DNA from: Bolinopsis microptera
Taxonomy: Eukaryota > Ctenophora > Tentaculata > Lobata > Bolinopsidae
Length of the DNA: 64,000 bases
Assembly (NCBI RefSeq): GCF_026151205.1
Contig: NC_087074.1
Coordinates: 11,637,182-11,701,181, forward strand
Reading direction: 5' to 3'
Numbering within the stretch: the first letter of the stretch is position 1; each line of letters begins with the position of its first letter. Under the pieces are notes generated by a model. That model saw only the letters and a program-made list of their open reading frames with translations, did not search any database and was not told where the DNA came from. The position numbers and the translations under genes were made by a program. Shown in pieces: positions 12,701 to 20,097 of this stretch.

Positions 12701-15700
12701 TCCAGATAGTGTAAAATAAGGTAGGCACCAGACCAGTCCTCCCGGGCGTACCAATGGTATACAGTGCCTGCTCACAAATCCTCTCACACTACACACTATA
12801 CTCTCAGTCGTTCTTAGCGACTGACAACCGCAATAACTCACAATATCTAAGTATTGAACTCTACGTTAATATAACAAATACGATATTCTAGTACCGTACA
12901 CGGAATTAACAGAAAGGGATACTAAGGTGTTAATATCGAGAATATGAGTCAAATGGGAAATATAAACTCGTTACGAACGCTAGTAGAAACACTAAACTCT
13001 TAGAACTTGCACTTACTCTGAATTGACTGAAACACGATCTTCGAGTATCGAAAGCTTACTAATTTACCCCACACGGAAATAGGTGAGGCAACTTTAATTT
13101 GAACGGTATAATGTGGTACAATTCGTTCCTACGCTAGTGTTGAACAAGGGAAACAGTTGAATCGATTAATAACGTTCGAAGATGAAATATACGGTTAATT
13201 AACAACAATTAACAACTATAAACTGTGGCAATACGGGCCACGCCGGGTTCGTTCCAGATCAGCGGTTAACACTTTTATTGAAAGTTAAACACGTCACCTA
13301 AAAAGCTTTTCCAGAACTAATCCTAACGTGTCCAGAAATGCGTTATCGACACGCGCCACGTGATACCACGTGGTCACTTAACTACCTAAATCTACACTCA
13401 TTACTAACGGTCATATTAATCACTAAATTACAATCTACACAACTGCTAAAACTACTCTAAAACTGCTGCAAACAGCCTACATATTACACTACCTCCCCGG
13501 ATTTCCAGCTACTCTTAATGTTTTAAATAAAATGTGTAGTTACTCAAAATAGACAATAATGCATTGTCATACGTTGTATGATCCGCTGCGCACGAGTGCG
13601 CGGCTCCCCCTGTATCGTAGAAACAACTATTTTGTATTTGTATCACGTCGTGACCCCCATTGTCGTTTCACTTTCACTATAGAGTTTCTAGTTCTACGAT
13701 ATAATACAGGGGAGCCGCGCACTCGTGCGCGGCGGGTCATACAACGTATGACAATAAACTATAGTAAAACGACGATGGGTGTCACGACGTGATACAAATA
13801 ATGCATTAAGTGTCAAACAAGTTTAGCACAGTTACATTTGGAGGACTTCGACGCGCCGCGCAAACTTGTATCACGTTGCGACCCCCACGGTCGTTTCACT
13901 ATGTGACGATACGAGGGGAGCCGCGCACTTCGTGCGCGGTGGGTCATACAACGTATGACAAGCGCAAACTAGCATTCTTGCTTCGCATCGACGATCGGAC
14001 GATCTGGGAGGGTTGACAACGTCAATCAAAGTTACATTTAAGTACTCGTTCAAAATACAGGGATCTAAGCTTACAGAGTGTTGAGTAATTAGTGTCAAAG
14101 AGTTGAAATAAATGAGACTTTCTCGATAATTCTGCCAAAATTTCCGGACGTCCGGATTTTCAGAAACTTAACGGGTGATACTCGTAAAATATTTACTGGG
14201 CGGCGCTCAGCCTGTCATTCCGCCGAATCTTTATTCGGCGGAATCTTTATGTTTATGAACATAATACTCAAATAGCCTAGGGTCCCCAGGTAAGTAAAAT
14301 ATTTGTTTCAAATATTACTGACGAGTCCGACTTGGCGCGCGTCATGGTAGGTTGTAAACCTACAATCAGATTTGATCCTATTTGATACGTATGAAATATG
14401 TCTATAACTTGCATAATCATTAAATTTAATCCTGCACACTGCACTGTGCACTTACTTTTTAAGTTGACGTGTACTGACCAAAATTGAACGGGTATGGGGG
14501 AGTCGTTTAAGGTCAAAAAGCTACTGATCACGCTATTGTGCTAATTTCACGAAGAAATTTACCTGGGGACCTCAGCACTCAGGCTATCATGTTCATAAAC
14601 CGAATTAATAGAGATTAGTATAGGCGGAATGACAGGCTGAGCGCGGCCCAGTAAGAAGAAATTAGACAGTTGCGTCTTTGACATTTGAGCATACCATGAT
14701 GTAATATTCTCTTTCAAAAGTATTCCAAGTGATTTTTATAAGTGCTTATCTTCAAAGTTACAAGATTCAAACACAATATGGAAACACAACGCTTATAAAG
14801 TTAATATAAGATGACGATTAATCATGTCACTCGATCTACATTACCTGGCCGGGCCGGGACCCCAAGCTATACAATGTTTTAATTGACGATGTCAATTCAT
14901 GGCAGCTCGGCGCGGCACAGTAGCGCATTTCGCCGATCTAACCGATGTCGCTGTGAGAAGCCTCATTGAGTGCGCGGCGCGGCACAGTAACGCATCGCGC
15001 TACAATACAATGTTCATAAACATATGAACAATAAATAGAGATAAGGCGGAATGACAGGCTGAGCGCCGCCCAGTAAAATCTACACCATACATTTGATATT
15101 AACGGGTGATACTCGTCGACGAGTCCAACTCGGCGGGCGTCCTGGTTGGTTATCAGTTATAAACCTACAAACTCGATACGACTGTCACGTGACTTTTTAA
15201 ACACCAAACACACGTTCTCTAGCTGCAGCCTGCAGCCCTGAATGACTATTCAAAATTTTGTCATACGTTGTTGCATGTTGGTTGTATAGTATGACCCGCC
15301 TTACTGGGCCGCGCTCAGCCTGTTATTCCGCCTAATCTCTATTCGGTTTATGAACATGATAGCCTGAGGTACCCGGCCAGGTAAGACCCGCCGCGCACGA
15401 GTGCGCGGCCCTCTGTATCGTAGAAACGATACAGATTACAGGGGTATTTTAGTGAAACGACAATGGGGGGTCACGACTTGACGGATCATGTTACTCGTCT
15501 AAATTTCTTCGAAGTAGCGCGCGCCGGGCCAGACCATTAACAATCAACAATGATCAAGGTTGGTCTCAACTTTTAGAAAAATCTCGAAAATCGATCACTG
15601 TAGTGTGATTTAACATGCTCGCTTAATCATAATGTGTGCTGACTTTTGCTTTTATTCAACAAAGGAAAAAAAGAAGAGAAGAAAGAAAAAGTGTATGTGC

Positions 15701-16949
15701 ACAAGCTCGTCCTATCTCTACATAGTCCTATTCTTGGTAGGCAACTCTTCAGTGCCCATGGAGCTAAACAGGTCAGTTATTCAGTCATTGTTTGGCCTTG
15801 GGGACTTCGGGTTACATTTTTATAAACAAGATTTAAAACATTGATCAGCGTCTGAGCGAAGTGAAGGCGGAAAGGTTTGCGCCGTCCAATATGTTGCTAC
15901 ACGTTGTATGTACCTCGCGCGCGCGAAACGTGGTATGCAACGTGTATCAACCAATATGAATAATTTAGTCGGAATCCTTCATGACCATGTATGCAATTAT
16001 TAAATTTTACTTGCACATTGTAGGATTTGGAGTGTGTACCTGCTCACTGTTTAATTTGTAATTGTAAATACAAAGACTAAGTCTTATCCGGACCCTAAAA
16101 TATAATGAAAACCACATGTGTACAAATTGAAATACAACAATAAATACTCTTAAAATAACAAATTGAGTTAAATTACTGGGCCGCGCTCAGCCTGTCATTC
16201 CGCCAAATCTTTATTCCGCCAAATGTTTATGAACATAATAGCCTGGGGTCCCCAGTTAAGAGTTAAAATGTATTAATCCTTAACATTCTTACCTGGGGAC
16301 CCCTTGTATCACGTCGTGACCCCCACGGTCGTTTCACTTTATCGTCCTGACGATACAGGGGGGGCCGCGCACTCGTGCGCGGCGGGTCATACAACGTATG
16401 ACAAGGGACCCCCAGGCTATTATGTTCATAAATAGAGATTCGGCGGAATGACAGGCTGAGCGCCGCCCAGTAACAACACTTAAGTCTTCCTTGAGTTATT
16501 TTCAACAATTGAAGTTGTTAAATGTTCAGGAGTTGGACCTGAGCGAAACTGAACGTGATATAGACACCTTCACGGAGTTCATGCAGTGTCTCTACGATAA
16601 CGGGGCCTCCATTACCAACGATAATGTTGACACTATGCTAGGGCTATCCCGCAAGTACCAGGTAGTGGTACTGCAGTGGTTACTGAAGTTAACTAGAATT
16701 AAAGCTACACTAACTTATGGTGGTTTTACATTCAGTTACTTAATTGTTTCAATATATCCGATTTCAAGTGTTCTAAATTGCCAGTCTTAAACTTCAATTG
16801 TGGTTGCATGGTAGTTTGAATTTGGTTGTTTAACATGTAATTACAAATTATTTTAGGTACGGTGGCTTCAAATGAGGTGTCTGAACCACATAGCTAGACA
16901 TTTCTCAAACGATGACGCACTTTACATGGTTATATCTGAGGGCTACTGA
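786..16949 (+). CDS. Candidate BTB/POZ-domain small protein, four exons split by transposons
   Basis: Four segments join in phase: 786-876 (ATG start, donor GTAAGT), 15741-15771 (a 31-nt microexon with a pyrimidine-rich acceptor), 16496-16661 (donor GTAGTG) and 16857-16949 (acceptor TTTTAG, stop TGA), giving 126 residues. The start contains SDCVLLVAG, like the opening strand of a BTB fold. The third exon reads SYFQQ, then TFTEFMQCLYDNG, then NVDTMLGLSRKYQ, which follows the usual BTB order of a YF turn, an F-x-x-x-LY helix and a NV..LL.L..KY helix. The fourth exon continues with CLNHIARHF. BTB domains mediate dimerisation or cullin-3 binding. The 14.9-kb first intron would contain nearly all the mobile elements of this region. 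The third and fourth exons are the strongest part. The first exon and the microexon rest on phase and weak similarity, and the expected H-K motif of classic BTBs is absent. It could be a decayed copy. Confidence 0.42.
877..1218. other. Intronic sequence, nothing recognised
   Basis: This stretch lies between the candidate BTB first exon and the Harbinger-like element. No coding or repeat signal was identified. Confidence 0.3.
2101..4941 (-). CDS. Penelope-like reverse transcriptase with GIY-YIG endonuclease
   Basis: A 946-residue open frame. The reverse transcriptase core spans roughly residues 420-690: motif A is SADISALYTNI (about 513-523) and the catalytic box is YIDD (620-623). The C-terminal region carries Cys pairs near 817-826 and a GIY-YIG-type nuclease signature, YKITC..C...YIGET (about 842-857), followed by R and H residues. 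These domains together identify a Penelope-like element polyprotein, which cuts target DNA and copies its RNA at the nick. The N-terminal 300 residues are low complexity, including a proline run near 158-164 and an acidic stretch near 238-260. The motif-B region reads GLRPGP where many relatives have GSPLGP, so enzymatic competence is uncertain although the frame is intact. Confidence 0.9.
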   Translation of the reverse strand: MRLINNTPIRILHELIQSRETFGTAKSFLAAGEKLKIVEQKLNFLKRCKRRQVFPVFILNSFSHQQSLFPICQSRNIQHHLNRIRTVALNQHISYQYQIIADSKLHIAQFKNTLYNTVEQHVFHRIIAISERNQISIKEQYKMNLQNKFTWLLSKYYPPPPPTPPTVIQPAADRVTTLNCDSVSDNQKSVLALGPNFAVTPHVNQEFKDKVSMDIAQCVFKIRHKQAFEQQPVEQSMDSEEQPTNTPEHHEEAEEAEEPTSKKIKRICPFPTPFTRTPDPACPELEDKLACFNRFVLNLVNNHQSKDNLTRSQKQGLYSLRTDRTIHVSVSDKCGEFVVTTKDIHRTLTEKHLEETAVYLQILPTRKVRGQTVTVTEPTSIQNSQLIKRMTTQLVDSSNQLWKKVWTQRGLDDDYFRQIRVPDHVSLPVLYVLIKTHKNSPECFRNTIPLEQVKVRPIISCVDSPTERLSWLVTTILKPLLKEIPSHLGNLFEHLETLRAIPKEQLAGRKIFSADISALYTNINVQGCIDDVIELATEHREKLYLMGLNLTDVHEILLHILTSSYFVYNGTLWIQQDGLFMGLRPGPFCTVIRVYKFERSSVYTDLHYLSVYLSDFYKRYIDDATSTAVTREEALALVQSIADQDPDKKLKWEVEFPENDQEFIPFLNTELRVEPDGTVTSRLYRKPQQKDITLHKNSCHPESVKTNTVINLYKEADKISSGPQEREHSYSILDRLMTRNGYQTPRNYANRRRSSISNRNREDNRTVLKLDFISDSISNRIRNHIKQNNLPIKVIFSPARKLRNIVCNNRPYDKRTCIINSCKICPLLITENKDCEVKNVVYKITCKICNNIYIGETCRRAHDRLGEHLRYAKFPLTPSNTSQAFAIHYNTLHRGSEPNLEFEILKTESNTARRKIAEAMLILKFKPKINKRDELETIKRFLVTST
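5256..6080 (+). pseudogene. 5'-truncated second Penelope copy (endonuclease part)
   Basis: This 274-residue frame duplicates the last part of the 2101-4941 protein, from just after the reverse transcriptase palm to the stop, in opposite orientation. It keeps the GIY-YIG signature and Cys pairs. Homology starts at about 5096 (coding YIDDAT), so the RT catalytic A and B motifs and the whole N terminus are missing. It is a by-product of the insertion event and is not expected to be autonomous. Confidence 0.85.
7051..7265. other. Spacer between the Harbinger-like element and the LTR element
   Basis: No gene is visible. A short segment around 7205-7250 with TTTCGGAC and CCGGGTGTGTCCG resembles sequence near 14125-14160, so this may be a remnant of another repeat. 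Confidence 0.3.
7266..8044 (-). repeat. 3' LTR of the minus-strand LTR element
   Basis: 779-bp direct repeat of 12710-13488 with no length difference. The first visible mismatch is ggttggcacc against ggtaggcacc. It contains CACGTG-rich stretches. Confidence 0.85.
8045..9342 (-). other. LTR-element 3' noncoding region with tandem repeats
   Basis: This internal segment lacks any reverse transcriptase or integrase frame. It holds an A-rich duplicated CCCCCAAATTAAAAAAA motif near 8115-8150, many CACGTG/ACGTGA words, and the 39-bp tandem array described separately. It may contain packaging or transposition signals, or be what remains after deletion of pol. Confidence 0.5.
8600..8887. repeat. 39-bp tandem repeat array
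   Basis: About seven to eight copies of a 39-bp unit containing cgtacacctagttacgaac, alternating between TTATTTCCG and TTATCTCCG variants. On the plus strand it reads as a 13-residue periodic peptide, but the element is transcribed from the minus strand, so this is probably a noncoding repeat. Confidence 0.8.
9343..11292 (-). CDS. Retroviral-type aspartic protease with repetitive tail (truncated Pol)
   Basis: 649-residue frame. Near the N terminus, YLFVDSGSAVSIVS carries the D-S-G active site of a retropepsin, followed at about residue 80-100 by LDTEFLIGDDFL, the usual second-half motif of clan AA proteases. After about residue 300 the protein becomes low complexity, with an imperfect 16-residue repeat (NVTRDHNASAVSES and variants, encoded at roughly 9990-10260). 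It ends with a basic RSLRNR..LKKPDYY segment like the tails of some Gypsy-type Pol proteins. Reverse transcriptase, RNase H and integrase are absent. It starts 23 nt downstream of the gag stop, so it is presumably made by reinitiation or readthrough. An internally deleted Pol is the simplest reading. Confidence 0.75.
   Translation of the reverse strand: MNAVNWKHILVAGSCRGVAAYLFVDSGSAVSIVSTGFVRGLSLESGIRPCDMTLKSFSQDKIQIRGELELQVVVAGNRFVHTFVVTDLLDTEFLIGDDFLRSNRVTLDYSKCRLVLTNGDSVPFTEKPENVKQQIKVRCSKVTIIPPNTVQYIRGKLQAKGVNFKGVIKPQYKQGIGDMGISFAHAVVHSDKRLVPIKCVNSTDEPITIRKNKIVALLKPVGGKKFIHGVQRIRGQDIGVRGTAIDRQAQENRGQAEKFCGERWTQNELLESHGLNMIKATKSNAEEDRRSRVPFRRSFAEASCQTEVILDERSGGEEFTRSAGVNTIPSHNASAISELDSISNVECDYNASSVSESFSNVIRDHNASAVSESFSNVTRDHNASAVSESFINVTRDHNASAVSESFSNVTRDHNASAVSESSSNVTRDHNAYSFSESSENSFGVISDVDNVMCGMGENNKVCSSGSEIVIGDGAHGWKNEIMRDTVRRDGGDSDSSSDEEWMPQHVERGSSVVRESTLSSQNIDIPDVPLSPEYTLPFRTESQDISIQHDPQTPDRVNTPIHISSPIQETGSSFGSFYTPGWSRGVEESTSRMEDSLSPVILGESNSTLAYSPEEQSTPVVSGGRSLRNRAELKKPDYYRPVSRIIVLC
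11316..12680 (-). CDS. Gag polyprotein with three CCHC zinc knuckles
   Basis: 454-residue frame beginning about 30 nt inside the 5' LTR boundary. The N-terminal third is charged and predicted coiled coil (E/K/R-rich, residues about 5-95). The middle (about 125-290) has the spacing of a Gypsy-type retrotransposon capsid, with FLQRFEQWV and later RMRQEALESVEQFAERI. The C terminus holds three zinc knuckles of C-x2-C-x4-H-x4-C type: CQMCGKKGHKADSC, CQLCGGKGHVASVC and CYNCHGEGHIQRFC. A short RGAS repeat separates the second and third knuckles. The frame is intact, consistent with a recently active non-autonomous element. Confidence 0.85.
   Translation of the reverse strand: MSGLTNMEQEMKELVEEEKRIVDQIVEVRLEMKSWDTSDKETEIKERKVELFDLSEKREECLSRVRELERDMIKWRQDAELEREGLMRDQEVKLENTSNLFQERARTTESDDLQPGNTERDKGVYTMKCKAPRYRKNDDFCTFLQRFEQWVLLCGVKDNLDLRLANQIEDDAKFKKVKNIRLLSEERGDVKMLISAVKRELCPATDARIMRTTFHKMRQEALESVEQFAERIQDTAEKIYPRAVERESAGITVLIQGVRDPAIKRRLLQMNTETEDFDSVIRLAVQEEHISKAVEGELDSDPINTLEFRAPTYGVGRQGEKEEDENDCQMCGKKGHKADSCWSNIVCQLCGGKGHVASVCRSRVSPVERSSRGASRGASRGASGGASRGESRRPLICYNCHGEGHIQRFCNVNRGQSGEQGGQYRPTVNEQHGMQRDHLNGRATGQNSFPISRN
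12710..13488 (-). repeat. 5' LTR of the minus-strand LTR element
   Basis: Direct repeat of 7266-8044, same length. On the element strand it starts TGTAATATG and ends in TTTTACA, immediately followed by the primer-binding-like region and then gag. Confidence 0.85.
13564..13797. mobile_element. hAT-like MITE, long composite copy
   Basis: Termini are TTGTCATACGTTGTATGA and, inverted, the TTGTATCACGTCGTGAC type. An 8-bp target duplication ataatgca flanks it (13556-13563 and 13798-13805). Eight base pairs is the hAT superfamily size. Internally it contains inverted GCGCACGAGTGCGCGG palindromes and looks like a fusion of two copies of the 100-bp unit seen elsewhere here. No coding capacity. Confidence 0.7.
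13866..13961. mobile_element. hAT-like MITE, 96-bp copy
   Basis: Same family as 13564-13797 and 16304-16404, with the 8-bp target duplication gcgcaaac on both sides (13858-13865 and 13962-13969). Confidence 0.75.
14196..14651. mobile_element. TA-flanked MITE (Tc1/mariner-type target)
   Basis: Inverted termini CTGGGC(G/C)GCGCTCAGCCTG and CAGGCTGAGCGCGGCCCAG are flanked by TA on both sides. Inner inverted repeats include CCTGGGGACC and TGTTCATAAAC. There is no transposase frame. Related ends lie at 15073 (right end) and 15304 (left end), and a second complete copy is at 16176-16470. Confidence 0.65.
14652..15740. other. MITE fragments and GC-rich repeat debris
   Basis: The segment holds a right end of the TA-flanked MITE family ending at 15073 and a left end starting at 15304. 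A partial hAT-like MITE lies at about 15366-15475. A segment near 15099-15160 (GGTGATACTCGTCGACGAG) is also found near 14168 and 14318, where it is interrupted by the MITE. No gene is evident until the candidate microexon at 15741. Confidence 0.5.
16176..16470. mobile_element. TA-flanked MITE with nested hAT-like MITE
   Basis: Same termini as 14196-14651, with TA at 16174-16175 and 16471-16472. At its centre (GGGGACCCC) it is split by a hAT-like MITE, so the TA-flanked family is the older insertion. Its right end lies only 25 bp upstream of the BTB-like exon starting at 16496. Confidence 0.7.
16304..16404. mobile_element. hAT-like MITE nested in another MITE
   Basis: 101-bp unit with termini TTGTATCACGTCGTGAC and GTCATACAACGTATGACAA, flanked by the 8-bp duplication gggacccc (16296-16303 and 16405-16412). 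Confidence 0.75.
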
Positions 16950-17311
16950 AGAGTGAAAACCAGAATCATGAGAAATATGTGGAACTTATTCTGTATTCAG
17001 ATGATTATTGCGTATTACTTTAATTTCTCGTTAATGTTTGATCGCTGATTTTGACATTCCATGAAGTCAGCAGTGGACAAAATAAAAATTCCAATTTAAA
17101 GTTCGAACCAGAATTTTGTACAAGTTTTGTTACTTTACATATACTTGAACAGTCATAAAAATCTGCCGCTGAAATCCTGGGACAATTAATGAAGAGAACG
17201 TTTTCGAAATGGTGAAACAGTGGCTTGAATGTGGAACAGAAATATTAACAACCACTCCATTTCCTGGACAGAAACAATTCATAATGACAGTTGACACAAG
17301 TATAACTATTA

Positions 17312-17700
17312 GGGGGGGAGCCAAGTGGATATTTGTAGATATTTGTAGATTAATGTAGAATGGATAATCCACGAAAAAAGTGGATGACATTCTACAAATT
17401 TATACATTTATCTCCAAAAATCCAGTAGAATTTCTGGGCACATATTTGAGATTACATTTTTTGTAGATAAATGTAGATATTTGTAGATTATTGTCAATGG
17501 ATAATTCACGAAAATTCTACAAATTCTACAAATTTATACATTTATCTCCAAAAATTCAGTAGAATTTCTGGGCACATATTTGAGATATACATTTTTTGTA
17601 GATAAATGTAGATATTTGTAGATTATTGTAATGGATAATTCACATAAAAAGTGGATGACATTATCCAAATATCTACAAATATCCACTTGGCCCCCCCCCC
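17312..17700. mobile_element. Palindromic non-autonomous element with G/C-run ends
   Basis: The element starts with a G run then AGCCAAGTGGATATTTGTAG and ends with the inverted sequence then a C run, flanked by the 7-bp duplication actatta (17305-17311 and 17701-17707). Internally a block of about 170 bp is duplicated in tandem (two copies of GTAGAATTTCTGGGCACAT). It has no coding frame. Confidence 0.65.
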
Positions 17701-17707
17701 ACTATTA

Positions 17708-18804
17708 GCTGCTTTAACTAGGTCTAGGAGTAGGAGACTCTTTTTTCTGGATAAAATTATAGATATTTTATCTTTCGAGTCTAAAAAATATCATGTGTAA
17801 ATTTATTCCTACCAAAAAATACCTCTTTCACGAAACAACAAGTCCATAAATACTAAATCACTCGCCAAGATGTTTTTGTAAAATTTAACATAAAATATTT
17901 TGGTAAAGAAACATCAAAATCTGAGAGGCTATAACGGATAAATCACTGTTTTCGAGTTTAAACCTACAGAATATTACAATAAACTGGTCTTGCAGCATGT
18001 AAGCCAACTTTTACTTAGCGTCCTACCTTACAACAATGCCTGGGACAAAATGCACATTTAGTCGCTAATTTTATGGCTTGGTATGAAGTTAAGGTAAGTA
18101 AAATGGGGCAATGTAAGGGTGAATTATCAGGACATAGGTTGAGGTGTTGCGAAAATGTTTTCATAATTTACCTCTCAGGCGAGTAATTCGGTATAATCGC
18201 GACAAGTCGGTTTTGATGACCTGGTAAAATCAAATAAATTACTAAAAATCCAGTTAAAAATAAATATCGGCACCATTGCTGGTTGCTGTGTTATTAAATG
18301 AGCGTTTCAGCTCTTCATCATAACTCCACAAGATAAAGAAGGTAAGTTAACAAATAAAAACTCAGTGCAGAAAGCAGTCACAATAATTTACCTGGCAGTT
18401 TTCATATTTGGAGAAAATGGGGCAAAATAACGTAACATCACCTACTAATCAGTACCGTGGTTCAATATAACGTAATATTTAATATTTTAAATCATTAAGA
18501 AACGTGCCATATTATCACGTAGAGGGTCGGGTCGTTCGTAATATAATGGCTTTTTTAAACAATCAGCAGGAAATATTGGGTAATGGGGGTTGAAACTCAG
18601 TTCGCCTGAATACCTCTTCTGGTGGGATACTCTGAGGTTCAACATTACCAAATCGCCAGTGCTAATAGTAAGTGCTTACCATGAGTAAGAAGCTGCTTCA
18701 TTGCCTCCTCAAACAGCAATATCGCAAAATACTGACCGTTAACTCGCAACATAGCTATTAAATACATTACGAACGACCCGCCAAAAAAGGTAAATTCCCT
18801 AGTA
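17708..18804. other. Intergenic, between convergent BTB-like gene and XPO4
   Basis: No gene is established here. An open frame on the minus strand (18645-18845) ends with a donor-like ATGGTAAGC near 18680 and could be an exon, but there is no partner. The 3' UTR and polyadenylation of XPO4 presumably lie just below 18805. Confidence 0.35.
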
Positions 18805-20097
18805 TCATCTACATATCCCATAAACGTTAACAGCAAAGTTCTCAAATATCTTAGAGAACTTGCCCTTATCTCTGCGGGTCAGGGTAGTGGAGGGGGTGGC
18901 GGGGATCAGGGCTGAGAAGGCTGTTCTCAGACATTCCTGAGATGCAGGGTCCTCTTGTTGGACCACTATTTCGTTCACAACGGTCAGGTACTCTCCCTGA
19001 ACAGAGGGGTTTAAATCATGTGTCATCGCAATATTGAATACCTTACTCGGGATTATTATGACCGGGATAAAGTGGTGGGTTTAGGGTAATTTCGCCATAT
19101 TTTTCCCGAACCACATTTTCACCGGTCGTTAATAAACCCGCCTACTCAGCTTTTAGGGTTCCCAAGGGGTATGGGTGCTCATATTTTAATCGTTGTCTTA
19201 TATTCACTAAAGAAGACTATTGGGACACTTGTTGTAGGTTTTTCGACTTCATTTGGCTAAAATTGCAATAAATTCACCTTTTTGCCCAATTCTTGTCATA
19301 TACCCCCATATATCCTTATTGTCAAATTTGATTTAAATAGGCCAATTTTTAATTTCTTAGGTATTGACTATCTCTACATAATGAAATAGGACTCAAAGTA
19401 AAAGTAACAGTTAAATTAAAACTTGAATTAATTAAAACTGATGAAAGGGATGATCCAGATGAAGATAACGAAGATGATTACAACTTATTGGAAGACTAAA
19501 CAGCTCTCCCTTTATCTTAATATCGATCTGGTTGTTACGCTTCAAATGTTAAAAATTATTTTCCATCTAGTTTGATTAACCACGAGTCATTATTTCTGTC
19601 TACTTTCAACAATTATTGATAATTCGACTTGTTTCACAAGTTTTAGCAATGCGAAAATTTCTAAACTTGCTTATCTCTAATAAGGAAATCTACATCTGAG
19701 ACAAAATTTTTGAATCTAAAATTGAAAGGTTGGACACCGGTAAAATGGCGACCGGGAAAATGTGGTAGGTTTTGAGCAATTTCGCCATATTTTCCCCGAA
19801 CCATATTTTAACCGGTCGTTAATAAAATTAAACCCGTCGTAATAATCCCGAGTAAGGTAATGTGTGATAATTCAATAATTCATTATCTTTAACCCCGTGT
19901 GGATTCGTTCCAATCACGCGATTTAGATTTATACGAGAATCGCAATTTAGATTGATATATGAATCTAAGTTATATTTCTAAGATTTTAGATTAAGGTTAC
20001 CGACCCTGCACTTGCAGATGAAAGAGAATACCATATCAGCGGCGGTGTCATACAACTCTGCTGATAACTCCTGTCCGGATATCAACAATAACGTGTG
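18805..20097 (-). CDS. XPO4: XPO4 exons 22-23 (C terminus and stop)
   Basis: Exon 22 (about 20005-20097) encodes ISGQELSAELYDTAADMVF. The last exon (18805-18996) encodes VVNEIVVQQEDP through NVYGICR and a TGA stop. The intron between them contains an 817-bp TA-flanked element. The exon 22 donor could be at 20001 or 20005. Both keep the frame with matching acceptors at 18992 or 18996. Confidence 0.85.

Larger units (their letters stand above)
7266..13488 (-). mobile_element. Non-autonomous LTR retrotransposon (Gag and protease only)
   Basis: Two direct repeats of exactly 779 bp (7266-8044 and 12710-13488) read TG...CA on the element strand and differ at very few positions. Just inside the upstream LTR is a primer-binding-like TGGAGAACCTAGG near 12692-12704; a purine-rich stretch adjoins the other LTR near 8045-8060. 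Between the LTRs are a Gag frame and a protease-bearing frame, then about 1.3 kb without reverse transcriptase, RNase H or integrase. Target duplication is imperfect (ctag against ctac). Near-identical LTRs suggest recent insertion, with polymerase and integrase supplied in trans. Confidence 0.85.

Noticed and set aside
14310-14350. Hammerhead-like word CTGACGAGTCC (also a variant near 15120)
   Set aside because: The required GGAC-GAAA partner is absent in both places, so no hammerhead core can form.
18645-18845. Minus-strand frame containing a possible exon (AILLFEEAMKQLL then a donor-like GTAAGC)
   Set aside because: It lies beyond the XPO4 stop with no partner exon or family match.
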